Positions 34,473 to 44,059 of a stretch of 64,000 bases of DNA are shown here, piece by piece. Under the pieces are notes generated by a model that saw only the letters and a list, made by a program, of their open reading frames with translations, had not been told where the DNA came from and searched no databases. Every line of letters begins with the position of its first letter. The first letter of the stretch is position 1. Made by a program: the position numbers and the translations under genes. The stretch spans positions 124,001-188,000 of the forward strand of contig CAUJDN010000066.1 of the NCBI GenBank assembly GCA_963169195.1. The letters run 5' to 3'. This stretch comes from Acidobacteriota bacterium (GTDB taxonomy: Bacteria > Acidobacteriota > Vicinamibacteria > Vicinamibacterales > UBA2999).

Positions 34473-35477
34473 ATGCGCATAGCGGTCGACGCCATGGGCG
34501 GCGATCATGCGCCCCGGCGTCCGGTGGACGGCGCGCTTGCCGCGGCCCGGCATCTTGGGATCGGCATCGACCTCGTGGGACGCTCGGACCTGGTCCGCGC
34601 CGAACTCGTTCGGCATCCGGATGCCGCCGGGCTCGACGTCTCGGTCGTGGACGCGCCGGACGTCGTCGACATGCACGAGTCGGCCGCGCAGGCGCTCAGG
34701 CGCAAGCCCCGGTCGTCGGTGATGGTGGCGGCTGGCCGCGTGAAGGACGGCCATGCGGCGGGCCTCGTCAGCGCCGGGCATACGGGCGCAGCGGTCGTGG
34801 CCGCCCACGCCGTGTTCGGGATGCTCGAGGGCGTGGACCGCCCGGCGCTCGCGCCGGTGGTGCCCACGAAGAAGGGATCCGCGGTGCTGCTCGACGCCGG
34901 CGCGACCGTGGAGTGCCGGCCGCCGCACCTCGTGCAGTTCGGCATCCTGGGCTCGGCCTATGCGCGCCTGGTGCTCGGCATCGAACAGCCGCGCGTCGGA
35001 CTGCTGTCGGTCGGGGAAGAGGTGTCGAAGGGCACGGAACTGACGCGCGAGGCCCATCGGCTCATGAGGCAGGCCCCGGTGTGCTTCGTCGGCAACGTCG
35101 AGGCCCGCGGGATCTTCGCGGGCGAGGCGGACGTGGTGGTCGCCGACGGTTTCACGGGAAACGTGGCGCTGAAGCTGAGCGAGGGCGTGGTCGAGATGGT
35201 CGAGGATTTGCTGCGCGAGGAGTTGCAGAGCACGTTCTCGAGCCAGATGGGCTACCTGCTGTCGCAGCGCGCGTTCCGGCGTTTTCGCAAGCGCGTGGAC
35301 TACTCCGAGTACGGCGGGGCGCCGCTGCTCGGGACCGCCGGGGTGGTGGTCGTGGCGCACGGCCGGTCGTCGGTGAAGGCGATCCGGAATGCGGTGGCGC
35401 AGGCGGCCCGCTTCGCCGGTGAGGGTGGGTGGGAGCGGATGCAGAAGGACGTATCGGCCGTGGGACGGATGTCGTGA
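34473..35477 (+). CDS. plsX: phosphate acyltransferase PlsX
   Basis: [73 protein letters not shown]. Confidence 0.95.
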   Translation: MRIAVDAMGGDHAPRRPVDGALAAARHLGIGIDLVGRSDLVRAELVRHPDAAGLDVSVVDAPDVVDMHESAAQALRRKPRSSVMVAAGRVKDGHAAGLVSAGHTGAAVVAAHAVFGMLEGVDRPALAPVVPTKKGSAVLLDAGATVECRPPHLVQFGILGSAYARLVLGIEQPRVGLLSVGEEVSKGTELTREAHRLMRQAPVCFVGNVEARGIFAGEADVVVADGFTGNVALKLSEGVVEMVEDLLREELQSTFSSQMGYLLSQRAFRRFRKRVDYSEYGGAPLLGTAGVVVVAHGRSSVKAIRNAVAQAARFAGEGGWERMQKDVSAVGRMS

Positions 35478-36409
35478 TCGCGTTTCTCTTTCCAGGGCAG
35501 GGATCGCAGGCCGTTGGCATGGGCCGGGCGCTCGCCGAGCAGTTCTCCGTCTGCCGCGCCGCCTTCGACGAGGCGGACCGGGCGCTCGGCGAGCCGCTGA
35601 GCACCGTGGTCTTCGACGGTCCGGCCGAGACCCTCACGCTCACCGAGTACACGCAGCCGGCCATCCTGACGGCCAGCGTGGCGGCCTGGCGCCTGCTGGA
35701 CCAGCGGGGCCATCGGCCGGCATTCGTGGCGGGTCACAGCCTGGGTGAGTACGCCGCGCACGTGGCGGCCGGCACGCTCGAGTTCGCCGACGTGGTGCGC
35801 CTGGTGAGGAATCGCGGGCGCTACATGCAGGAGGCGGTGCCCGTCGGCACGGGTGCCATGGCGGCGATTCTCGGCCTGGACGAAGCCACCGTGCTGCAGG
35901 CGTGCTTCGAGGCCGCCGACGGCGAGGTCGTGAGCCCCGCGAACCTGAACGGCGGGGGGCAGATTGTCATTGCCGGCGCGGCCGGCGCGGTGGCCCGGGC
36001 CGGCGAGCGCGCACGGGCGCTCGGCGCCCGGCGTGTCATCCCCCTGAAGGTGAGCGCCCCGTTCCACTGTGCGCTGATGCAGCCGGCGCAGGCGCGGCTG
36101 ACCCCGGAGCTGCGGGCGGCCCGCGCGCGCGACCCGCGCGTGCCCGTGATCGCGAACGTGGACGCCGTGCCCCGCACGTCCGCCGGCGCGGCCATCGACG
36201 CGCTGATCGCGCAGGTGTCGAGCCCCGTGCGCTGGGAGGACTCGGTGAAGCGCCTGGCGGCGGAGGGCGTGACGACGTTCATCGAGGTGGGGCCGGGCAC
36301 GGTGCTGTCCGGGCTCGTGAAGAAGATCGCGCGCGACGCCGTGGTCTTCAACGTCCAGGCCCCCGACGATCTGACGGCGCTCGATGCCGCGCTGGCCCTA
36401 CCCTCATGA
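35474..36409 (+). CDS. fabD: malonyl-CoA-ACP transacylase
   Basis: IAFLFPGQGSQAVGMGRALAEQF; AGHSLGEYAAHVAAG; FIEVGPGTVLSGLVKKI. Confidence 0.95.
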   Translation: MIAFLFPGQGSQAVGMGRALAEQFSVCRAAFDEADRALGEPLSTVVFDGPAETLTLTEYTQPAILTASVAAWRLLDQRGHRPAFVAGHSLGEYAAHVAAGTLEFADVVRLVRNRGRYMQEAVPVGTGAMAAILGLDEATVLQACFEAADGEVVSPANLNGGGQIVIAGAAGAVARAGERARALGARRVIPLKVSAPFHCALMQPAQARLTPELRAARARDPRVPVIANVDAVPRTSAGAAIDALIAQVSSPVRWEDSVKRLAAEGVTTFIEVGPGTVLSGLVKKIARDAVVFNVQAPDDLTALDAALALPS

Positions 36410-37146
36410 GCGAGCTGCACGGGCGGATTGCCATTGTGACGGGCGCCTCGCGCGGGATCGGTCGCGCGATTGGCGAGCGGCTGGGCGCCTCCGGCGCCAC
36501 GGTCGTGTGCGTGGCCCGTGGCGGGAACGCCGTGGCCACCGCCGACGCCATCGCCGCTGCCGGCGGCCGGGCCGAGGCGCACGGCGTGGACGTGACCGAC
36601 GCCGCCGGCGTCGAGGCGCTCGTGGCCGGCGTCGTCGAGCGGCACGGCCGTATCGACATCCTGGTGAGCAACGCCGGGATTGCGCGCGACCAGCTCATGC
36701 TGCGGATGAAGCGCGCCGACTGGGACGAGGTGATTGCCACCAACCTGACGGCGTCGTTCACCTGGTGCCAGGCGGTGCTGAAGCCCATGATCCGCCAGCG
36801 GGCCGGGCGCATCGTCGCGATCGGCTCGGTGGTGGGGCAGATGGGCAACGCCGGCCAGGCGAACTACGCGGCGTCGAAGGCGGGGTTGACCGGGTTCTGC
36901 AAGGCGCTGGCACGCGAGGTGGCCTCGCGCAACGTCACCGTGAACGTCGTGGCGCCGGGCCTCATCGCCACCGACATGACGAAGGCGATCACCGACAACG
37001 CGAAGGCCGACTGGGGCGCCCAGATCCCGATGGGGCGCATGGGCACGCCGGAAGACGTCGCCGCCGCCGTGCGCTTCCTCGCATCGGACGAGGCGTCGTA
37101 TATTACAGGGCAGGTTCTCGCCGTCAACGGCGGGATGTACATGTGA
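36406..37146 (+). CDS. fabG: 3-oxoacyl-ACP reductase FabG
   Basis: IAIVTGASRGIGRAIGERL; NAGIARDQLMLRMKRADWDEVIATNLTASF; QANYAASKAGLTGFCKALAREVASRNVTVNVVAPGLIATDMT. Confidence 0.95.
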   Translation: MSELHGRIAIVTGASRGIGRAIGERLGASGATVVCVARGGNAVATADAIAAAGGRAEAHGVDVTDAAGVEALVAGVVERHGRIDILVSNAGIARDQLMLRMKRADWDEVIATNLTASFTWCQAVLKPMIRQRAGRIVAIGSVVGQMGNAGQANYAASKAGLTGFCKALAREVASRNVTVNVVAPGLIATDMTKAITDNAKADWGAQIPMGRMGTPEDVAAAVRFLASDEASYITGQVLAVNGGMYM

Positions 37147-37150
37147 GCGG

Positions 37151-37167
37151 GCGCCCGTGCCGGGCGC
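37151..37167 (+). promoter_or_regulatory. perfect 7-bp inverted repeat (hairpin GCGCCCG-TGC-CGGGCGC) between fabG and acpP
   Basis: Direct reading; no following U-tract, so not an obvious intrinsic terminator. Confidence 0.5.
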
Positions 37168-37185
37168 TGACAAGGGAGGATGACT

Positions 37186-37425
37186 GTGGCCGTTGCCGAC
37201 AAAGTAAAGAGCATCATCGTGGAGCAGCTGGGCGTCGACGAGGAAGAGGTGACGCCAGATGCCTCGTTCGTCGAGGACCTGGGCGCCGACTCGCTCGACA
37301 CCGTCGAGCTCGTGATGGCGTTCGAGGAGGAGTTCGGCATCGAGATCCCTGACGAGGAGGCGGAGAAGATCACGCGCGTCAAGGAAGCGGTCCAGTACAT
37401 CGAGTCGCACGCCAAGAAGAAGTAG
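37186..37425 (+). CDS. acpP: acyl carrier protein
   Basis: [63 protein letters not shown] 37186 preferred over ATG 37180 because GGGAGG sits at proper distance. Confidence 0.95.
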   Translation: MAVADKVKSIIVEQLGVDEEEVTPDASFVEDLGADSLDTVELVMAFEEEFGIEIPDEEAEKITRVKEAVQYIESHAKKK

Positions 37426-37461
37426 GGCTGGCGGCGGCCGGCCATCGGCGACGGAGGGACC

Positions 37462-38703
37462 TTGAGCAGGCGAGTTGTGGTTACCGGCATCGGGCTGGTG
37501 TCGTCCCTGGGCATCGGCACCGAGGCCACCTGGAACGGCCTGCTGGCCGGCCGGAGCGGGGCGGGGCTCATCACCAAGTTCGACGCGTCGGCGTTCAGCA
37601 CGCGGTTCGCGGCCGAGGTGAAGGGCTTCGATCCCCTGGCGTTCGTCGACAAGAAGGACGTCAAGAAGATGGACGTCTTCATCCAGTACGCCGTGGCCGC
37701 CTCCCAGTTCGCCATGGACGACGCGCGGCTGGCGGTGACGTCGGAGAACGCCGCGCGGGTCGGCGTGTTCATCGCGTCCGGCATCGGGGGATTCACCACG
37801 ATCGAGCGCGAGCACCGCGCCTTCCTCGAGGGCGGGCCGCGGCGCATCTCGCCCTTCTTCATTCCGGCCGCCATCATCAACCTGGCTGCCGGCCAGGTGT
37901 CCATCCGGTTCGGCGCCAAAGGGCCGAACTCGGCGACCTGCACGGCCTGCACGGCCTCGGCCCACGCCATCGGCGACGCCTACGAGATCATCCGGCGCGG
38001 CGCGGCCGACGCGATGATCGCCGGCGGCTCGGAGGCGGCGGTCTGCGCCATGGGCGTCGGCGGGTTCGCCGCGATGCGGGCGCTGTCCACCCGCAACGAC
38101 GAGCCGGAGCGCGCCAGCCGGCCGTTCGACAAGGACCGAGACGGCTTCGTGCTCGGCGAGGGCAGCGGCGTCGTGATTCTCGAGGAACTGGAGTTCGCCC
38201 GCCGCCGGGACGCGCCCATCTACGCCGAGATGGTGGGCTACGGGATGTCGGGCGACGCGTACCACATGACCGGACAGCCCGAGGACGGCGACGGCGCGTA
38301 CCGCGTGATGCGCGCGGCGCTCGAATCGGCGGGCGTGCAGCCGGACGTCGTCGACTACATCAACGCTCACGGCACCTCGACGCCCATCAATGATCCGACC
38401 GAGACGCTGGCCGTGAAGCGCGTGTTCGGCGAGCACGCCGGCAGGCTCAGGATGTCGTCCACGAAGTCGATGACCGGGCACCTGCTCGGCGCGGCCGGCG
38501 GGCTCGAGGCCGGCATCACCGCCCTGGCCGTGAAGCACCAGGTCCTGCCGCCCACCATCAACCTCGACGTGCCCGGCGAAGGCTGCGACCTGGACTATGT
38601 GCCGCACAAGCCTCGCCCGGCCGCCGTGCGCTACGCCCTGTCGAACTCGTTCGGGTTCGGCGGCACGAACGGATCGCTCCTGTTCCGGCGATTCGAGGAC
38701 TAG
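37462..38703 (+). CDS. fabF: beta-ketoacyl-ACP synthase II
   Basis: RRVVVTGIGLVSSLGIGTEATWNGLLAGRSG; TACTASAHAIGDAYEIIRRG; INAHGTSTPINDPTETLAVKRVFGEHA. Confidence 0.97.
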   Translation: MSRRVVVTGIGLVSSLGIGTEATWNGLLAGRSGAGLITKFDASAFSTRFAAEVKGFDPLAFVDKKDVKKMDVFIQYAVAASQFAMDDARLAVTSENAARVGVFIASGIGGFTTIEREHRAFLEGGPRRISPFFIPAAIINLAAGQVSIRFGAKGPNSATCTACTASAHAIGDAYEIIRRGAADAMIAGGSEAAVCAMGVGGFAAMRALSTRNDEPERASRPFDKDRDGFVLGEGSGVVILEELEFARRRDAPIYAEMVGYGMSGDAYHMTGQPEDGDGAYRVMRAALESAGVQPDVVDYINAHGTSTPINDPTETLAVKRVFGEHAGRLRMSSTKSMTGHLLGAAGGLEAGITALAVKHQVLPPTINLDVPGEGCDLDYVPHKPRPAAVRYALSNSFGFGGTNGSLLFRRFED

Positions 38704-38733
38704 GTTGTCCAGGGTGCAGGGAATGCCCTGGCC

Positions 38734-38774
38734 CCGAAGAACCCGAGAACCTGAGAACCTGAGAACCTGAGAGC
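38734..38774. repeat. GAGAACCT octamer tandem repeat abutting the etfB start codon
   Basis: ccgaagaacccgagaacctgagaacctgagaacctgagagcc. Confidence 0.85.
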
Positions 38775-38775
38775 C

Positions 38776-39543
38776 ATGAAGATCGCCGTCTGCATCAAGC
38801 AAGTGCCGACTCGCGAGTGGCAGCCACGGCTGAACGACGCGAAGACGTGGATCCGCGAGCAGGAGGCCAGTTACGAAATGAACGAGCCGGACGCCTACGC
38901 GCTCGAGGAGGGCCTGCGGCTGCGTGAGAAGCATGGCGGGGAGGTCGTCGTGTGCTCTGCCGGCCCCGCTCGTGTCCAGCAGGTCATCCGCGAGGCACTG
39001 GCGCGCGGAGCGGACCGTGCCGTTCATGTGGAAGACGAGGCGCTGGGCGCTGCCGACGCGTTCACCGCGGCCGGCGCGCTCGCGCCGGCGATGCAGGAGG
39101 AGCGATTCGACCTCATCCTCACCGGCCTCCAGTCCGACGACCAGGGCCATGCGCAGTTCGGCCCGGTCCTCGCAGAGAAGCTGGGGGTGCCGCACTCGAC
39201 CATCATCATGGAGGTTCAGGCGGATCCGGCGGCGTCGAGCATGACGGTGAAGCGCGAGCTCGAGGGCGGCTGGTTCCAGCACGTGACCATGCCCCTGCCG
39301 GCGCTGCTGACCATCCAGAGCGGCATCAACCAGCTGCGCTACGCGACTCTGAAGGGCATCATGGCGGCGAAGAAGAAGGAGATCCGGAAGGTCGCGCCGC
39401 CGGCGGCCCTGGCGTCACGCCTGAGGGTCGTGGCGATCTATGCGCCGCAGAAGTCGAAGCAGACGGTCATGATTGGCGGCTCGCCCGCAGACGCCGCGAA
39501 GGAGCTGGTGAGGCGGTTGCGAGAGGAGGCGAGGGCGCTGTGA
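38776..39543 (+). CDS. etfB: electron transfer flavoprotein subunit beta
   Basis: MKIAVCIKQVPTREWQPRLND; ALEEGLRLREKHGGEVVVCSAGPARVQQVIREALARGADRAVHV. Confidence 0.94.
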   Translation: MKIAVCIKQVPTREWQPRLNDAKTWIREQEASYEMNEPDAYALEEGLRLREKHGGEVVVCSAGPARVQQVIREALARGADRAVHVEDEALGAADAFTAAGALAPAMQEERFDLILTGLQSDDQGHAQFGPVLAEKLGVPHSTIIMEVQADPAASSMTVKRELEGGWFQHVTMPLPALLTIQSGINQLRYATLKGIMAAKKKEIRKVAPPAALASRLRVVAIYAPQKSKQTVMIGGSPADAAKELVRRLREEARAL

Positions 39544-40508
39544 TCCTGGTCATTGCGGAGCAGAAGGACGGCTGGCTCAATCGTGCCAGCTGGGAGGCCA
39601 TCGCCGCGGCCCAGCACCTCTCCGCCGGCAGCGTGCCGGTGAAGGTAGCGGTCTTCGGCAGCGAGGTCAGTGGCGTCGCGGGCGATCTGGCCGCCGCTGC
39701 CGTGGCCGAGGTGCTGAGCGTGGACCAGCCCGTCCTGGGCCGCTACACGGCCGATGCGTTCGTGCATGCGGCCGCCGCCCTTGTTGCGGCGCAGGCCCCG
39801 GCGCACGTCGTCCTCGCCCATACCTACCAGACGCGCGACTTTGCGCCCGTGCTGGCGGCGCGCCTGGACCGCGCGCTCGTGACCGACGTCATCGCCATCC
39901 GCTCCACCGGTGGAGCGATCGCCTTCGCCCGCCCGATGTTCCAGGGCAAGCTGGTCGCCGACGTGGTGCTGGAGGGGCCGGCGCCGCACCTGGTGACGGT
40001 CCAGATCGGGGCGTTTCGCGCGGATGCCGTGCAGAAGGGCGCGGCAGCCGCGCCGGTGTCCGCGGCCGGCGTGACCGTCGATGCGTCGGTAGTGCGGCAG
40101 TCCCCGGAGGCCCCTTTTCAGGAGGCCAAGCAGGCCGTGGACCTCTCGCAGGCCGAGCGCATCGTCGCCGTTGGCCGCGGGATCAAGTCACAGGAGAATG
40201 TCGCCGTGGCTCAGCAGCTGGCCGAGGCCTTCGGCGCTGAACTCGCCGCCTCGCGGCCCATCTGCGACAACGGCTGGCTGCCGATGGAGCGCCAGATCGG
40301 CAGCTCGGGCCAGACCGTGGCGCCCAAACTGTACGTGGCGCTCGGCATTTCGGGAGCGATTCAGCACCTCGTCGGCATGAAGGGTTCCCGCACCATCGTG
40401 GCGATCAACAAGGACGCCGAGGCGCCCATCTTCGAGATCGCGGACTATGGCATCGCCGGCGACCTGTTCGAGGTGGTACCGGCGCTGATAGAAGAGCTGA
40501 AGAAGTAG
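39540..40508 (+). CDS. etfA: electron transfer flavoprotein subunit alpha
   Basis: GTG at 39540 overlapping the etfB stop; C-terminal AERIVAVGRGIKSQENVAVAQQLAEAFGAELAASRPICDNGWLPMERQIGSSGQTVAPKLYVALGISGAIQHLVGMKGSRTIVAINKDAEAPIFEIADYGIAGDLFEVVP. Confidence 0.95.
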   Translation: MILVIAEQKDGWLNRASWEAIAAAQHLSAGSVPVKVAVFGSEVSGVAGDLAAAAVAEVLSVDQPVLGRYTADAFVHAAAALVAAQAPAHVVLAHTYQTRDFAPVLAARLDRALVTDVIAIRSTGGAIAFARPMFQGKLVADVVLEGPAPHLVTVQIGAFRADAVQKGAAAAPVSAAGVTVDASVVRQSPEAPFQEAKQAVDLSQAERIVAVGRGIKSQENVAVAQQLAEAFGAELAASRPICDNGWLPMERQIGSSGQTVAPKLYVALGISGAIQHLVGMKGSRTIVAINKDAEAPIFEIADYGIAGDLFEVVPALIEELKK

Positions 40509-40587
40509 CCTCGAGGTCTTGAGGTCCAGGACCCCAACAAGCCCCCAAGACCCCATGACCTCAGGACCTCAGGACCTCAGGACTTCC
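40509..40587. repeat. degenerate TCAGGACC-type octamer tandem repeat in etfA / ETF-QO spacer
   Basis: ctcgaggtcttgaggtccaggacc... and catgacctcaggacctcaggacctcaggactt immediately before the start codon. Confidence 0.8.
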
Positions 40588-40588
40588 C

Positions 40589-42250
40589 ATGGACCGAGAA
40601 ACCCTTGAAGTCGATGTCCTGATCGCAGGCGGCGGACCCGGCGGGCTCTCTGCGGCGCTGCGCCTGGCCCAACTGCAGAAGGAGAAGGGCGGCGAGCCGC
40701 TCTCGGTGGCCGTGATCGAGAAGGCCCGCGAGGCTGGCGCCCACCAGTTGTCCGGTGCGCTGCTCGACCCTTCCGCCCTTCGCGACCTGGTTCCCGACTT
40801 CCAGGCGAAAGGAGTTCCCCTGGCCTCGGAGGTGACCGGGGACAACATCTACTTCCTGACGCCGAAGAGGAAGCTGCGGCTGCCCATCGCGCCCCCGCCG
40901 TTCCGGAATCACGGCAATTACATCATCTCGCTCAACCAGTTCACGAAGTGGCTCGCAGGGCAGGTGGAGGCCGAGGGCATCGACGTGTTCTGGGGGTTCG
41001 CAGGCCAGTCGGTGCTCTTCGACGGGGACCGTGTCAACGGCGTGCGCACTGGCGATCGCGGGATCGGCAAGGACGGGCAGCCCCGGGGCTCGTTCGAGCC
41101 GGGCGCCGACATTCATGCGAAGGTCACGATCTTCGCTGACGGCGTGCGCGGGCATCTCACGAAGGAGCTGATGCGCACGCTGCAGCTTGGCAACCACGTC
41201 CACCCGGCCCAGTTCGCCGTCGGGTTGAAGGAGCTCTGGGAGATCCCGACGGACCGGCTGGCACCGGGGACCGTCATCCACACGCTGGGCTATCCCCTGC
41301 GGCAGGAGGAGTTCGGCGGCAGCTGGCTCTACGCGATGCCGGACGGGAAGCTGTCGATCGGGTTCGTCGTCGGACTGGACTACCGGGATCCCCTGTTCGA
41401 CCCGCACGCGGCGTTCCAGCGCTTCAAACTGCACCCGTTCATCTCGGGCATCCTCGAGGGCGGGCAGATGGTGCGCTATGGCGCGAAGGCGCTGCCGGAA
41501 GGGGGATGGAACACCCAGCCTCGCCTCTTCATGGACGGCGGCCTCATCGTGGGCGACGCGGCGAACTTCGTGAACTCGATGCGGCTGAAGGGTATTCACC
41601 TGGCCATGCGCAGCGGCATGCTGGCCGCCGAGGCCGCGTTCGACGCGGTGCGTGCCGGTGACACGTCGGCCCACGCCCTTCAGCGCTACGCGGCGCTGGT
41701 GGAAGGGAGCGCGATCAGGACCGAGCTCCATCCTGTCCGGAACGTGCACCAGGCCTTTGGCGCGGGGCTCTATGCCGGGAGCGCCTTCGCCGGGTTCGCC
41801 ATGCTCACCGGCGGACGGCTCGTGGGGCGCGACTTCCACGGGCACCATGGCCACACCCGGATGCGGAGGCTGGAGGCCTACTACGGCATGGCCAGGCGCG
41901 ACATCCTGACGGGCTCGAATGCCGTGGTCCCGGATCGGAAGATCACGTTCGACAAGCTCACGAGCGTACACTACTCCGGCACGCACCACGACGAGGACCA
42001 GCCGGCGCACCTGCTGGTCCACACGGACGTCTGTCACTCGATCTGCGGCGCGGAGTACGGCTACCCCTGCGTGCGGTTCTGCCCGGCAGGCGTGTACGAG
42101 ATGACGGACGACGGCCGGGGCGGGCGCCGCCTGCAGATCAACGCGTCGAACTGCGTCCACTGCAAGACGTGCGACATCATGGACCCGTACGGCGTCATCA
42201 CCTGGGTGGCGCCGGAGGGCGGGGAGGGGCCGCAGTACGACGGGATGTAG
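40589..42250 (+). CDS. electron transfer flavoprotein-ubiquinone oxidoreductase
   Basis: VLIAGGGPGGLSAALRLAQL; EKAREAGAHQLSGALLDPSALRDL; C-terminal ferredoxin-like CVHCKTCDIMDPYGVITWVAPEGGEGPQYDGM. Confidence 0.95.
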   Translation: MDRETLEVDVLIAGGGPGGLSAALRLAQLQKEKGGEPLSVAVIEKAREAGAHQLSGALLDPSALRDLVPDFQAKGVPLASEVTGDNIYFLTPKRKLRLPIAPPPFRNHGNYIISLNQFTKWLAGQVEAEGIDVFWGFAGQSVLFDGDRVNGVRTGDRGIGKDGQPRGSFEPGADIHAKVTIFADGVRGHLTKELMRTLQLGNHVHPAQFAVGLKELWEIPTDRLAPGTVIHTLGYPLRQEEFGGSWLYAMPDGKLSIGFVVGLDYRDPLFDPHAAFQRFKLHPFISGILEGGQMVRYGAKALPEGGWNTQPRLFMDGGLIVGDAANFVNSMRLKGIHLAMRSGMLAAEAAFDAVRAGDTSAHALQRYAALVEGSAIRTELHPVRNVHQAFGAGLYAGSAFAGFAMLTGGRLVGRDFHGHHGHTRMRRLEAYYGMARRDILTGSNAVVPDRKITFDKLTSVHYSGTHHDEDQPAHLLVHTDVCHSICGAEYGYPCVRFCPAGVYEMTDDGRGGRRLQINASNCVHCKTCDIMDPYGVITWVAPEGGEGPQYDGM

Positions 42251-42263
42251 CGGCGGCCGGGGC

Positions 42264-43166
42264 TCAGGCCGTGGTCGCGTCGCGCTCGCGCCGGGTTGAC
42301 TCTTCCTCGACGAGGCGCAGCAAGTACTGGCCGTACTGGTTGGACGCCATGCGGCGCGCCAACCGCACGACGTCCTCGGCGCTGATGTAGCCCATCCGAT
42401 AGGCCACCTCCTCAGGGCAGGCCACTTTGAGCCCCTGCCGCTCCTCGATGGCCTGGATGAACATGGAGGCCTGGAGCAGCGCGTCGTGCGCGCCGGTGTC
42501 GAGCCACGCGATGCCGCGGCCGAGCATTTCCACCCGCAGGTGCCCGCGCCGCAGGTATTCTCGGTTCACGTCGGTGATCTCCAGCTCGCCGCGGGCCGAC
42601 GGCTTCAGCCCGGCAGCGATCTCGAGCACGTCGTTGTCGTAGAAGTACAGTCCCGTCACCGCCCACGGCGAGCGCGGTTCCCTGGGCTTCTCCTCGAGCG
42701 CCAGGGCGCGACCGGCCTCGTCGAATTCCACCACGCCGTATCGCTCGGGATCCTTCACGCGATAGGCGAACACGGTGGCACCCTGTCGGGGCGTCGCGGC
42801 CCGACTGACGATGTCGGAGAGGCCGTGGCCGTAGAAGATGTTGTCGCCGAGCGCGAGCGCCGCAGCATCGTCGGCGATGAACTCCCGGCCGATGATGAAC
42901 GCCTGGGCCAGCCCGCCAGGGTGTGGCTGAGCGGCGTACGACAGACGGAGCCCGAACTGGCTGCCCTCACCCAGCACCCGCTGGAAGCTGGCCTGATCCT
43001 CCGGGGTCGTGATGATGAGGATGTCCCGCAGCCCCGCCAGCATGAGTGTGGTCAGCGGGTAGTAGATCATCGGCTTGTCGTACACCGGCATCAGCTGCTT
43101 GCTGACGGCGAGTGTGAGAGGGTGCAGGCGCGTGCCCGCACCACCGGCCAGGATGATCCCTTTCAT
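42264..43166 (-). CDS. rfbA: glucose-1-phosphate thymidylyltransferase
   Basis: [98 protein letters not shown]. Confidence 0.96.
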   Translation of the reverse strand: MKGIILAGGAGTRLHPLTLAVSKQLMPVYDKPMIYYPLTTLMLAGLRDILIITTPEDQASFQRVLGEGSQFGLRLSYAAQPHPGGLAQAFIIGREFIADDAAALALGDNIFYGHGLSDIVSRAATPRQGATVFAYRVKDPERYGVVEFDEAGRALALEEKPREPRSPWAVTGLYFYDNDVLEIAAGLKPSARGELEITDVNREYLRRGHLRVEMLGRGIAWLDTGAHDALLQASMFIQAIEERQGLKVACPEEVAYRMGYISAEDVVRLARRMASNQYGQYLLRLVEEESTRRERDATTA

Positions 43167-43241
43167 CAGTGGCAATTCTAGCCGATTGGCCGGCGCCGGC
43201 GGGCGGGAGGGCGACCATGGTCTGTGGTGTAATTCAGGCGG

Positions 43242-43952
43242 GTGGCACACGAGGAGCATCGACTGGACGCGGCCCCGGCCTGGCAGGTGTCGTGGCGGAA
43301 GCGGGTGGAGGTGGCGGTCATCGCCGGCCTGGCCACCCCGCTGCTGCGGCTGCTGAGCGCCACGTGGCGCTGGCGAGTGGAGGGCGAGGAACGCATCCGG
43401 GAGGCCGAGCGCGCCGGTGGACACGGCATTCACGCCTTCTGGCACGGCCGCATCCTCCACGGGACGTCTCACTTCCGCCACCGCGGCATCATGGCCATCA
43501 CCAGCGAGAATTTCGACGGCGAGTGGATCGCGCGCATCATCCGCCGGTTCGGGTTCGCCACGGCGCGCGGATCCACCTCGCGCGGCGCCCGCAAGGTCCT
43601 GCTGCAGCTGGTCCGCGACGCACGGGCGCATCCGACGGCGTTCACCGTTGACGGACCGCGTGGCCCGGCCCAGGTGGCGCAGCCGGGTGCCGTCTGGCTG
43701 TCGAAGGCCACGGGCAATCCCGTGATTCCGTTCCACGCCGAAGCGGCGCGACACTGGTCGATGCGGAGCTGGGACCGCACGCAGATCCCGAAGCCCTTCA
43801 CGATGGTCGCTCTCGTCATCGGCGAGCCCTTCGTCGTCCCGCCCGATGCCGATGACCAGACACTCGAGCGGTACCGGCAGCGACTGGAACGCGAATTGGG
43901 CGCCGCCGAGGCCCGATGCCACGAGTTGCTCAACGCGGACGGACGCAGGTGA
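43242..43952 (+). CDS. lysophospholipid acyltransferase family protein (DUF374-like)
   Basis: [81 protein letters not shown]. Confidence 0.88.
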   Translation: MAHEEHRLDAAPAWQVSWRKRVEVAVIAGLATPLLRLLSATWRWRVEGEERIREAERAGGHGIHAFWHGRILHGTSHFRHRGIMAITSENFDGEWIARIIRRFGFATARGSTSRGARKVLLQLVRDARAHPTAFTVDGPRGPAQVAQPGAVWLSKATGNPVIPFHAEAARHWSMRSWDRTQIPKPFTMVALVIGEPFVVPPDADDQTLERYRQRLERELGAAEARCHELLNADGRR

Positions 43953-44059
43953 ACGCCGGACGATGACGGGCCGCCGATGACGCAGACGACTCAGATGGAA
44001 GGCTGGGGTTTCGGATTGGCCGGAACGTTCAGGGGAGCACTCCGAAAGGGCGTCGAGCG

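Noticed and set aside
35821-39282. 1153-aa minus-strand ORF across fabD-fabG-acpP-fabF-etfB
   Set aside because: Antisense shadow of well-supported genes; Arg/His/Ala/Gly-rich low-information translation typical of high-GC antisense frames.
42264-43166. rfbA as part of an O-antigen or dTDP-rhamnose cluster
   Set aside because: No rfbB/C/D or glycosyltransferases nearby; isolated housekeeping-like copy.
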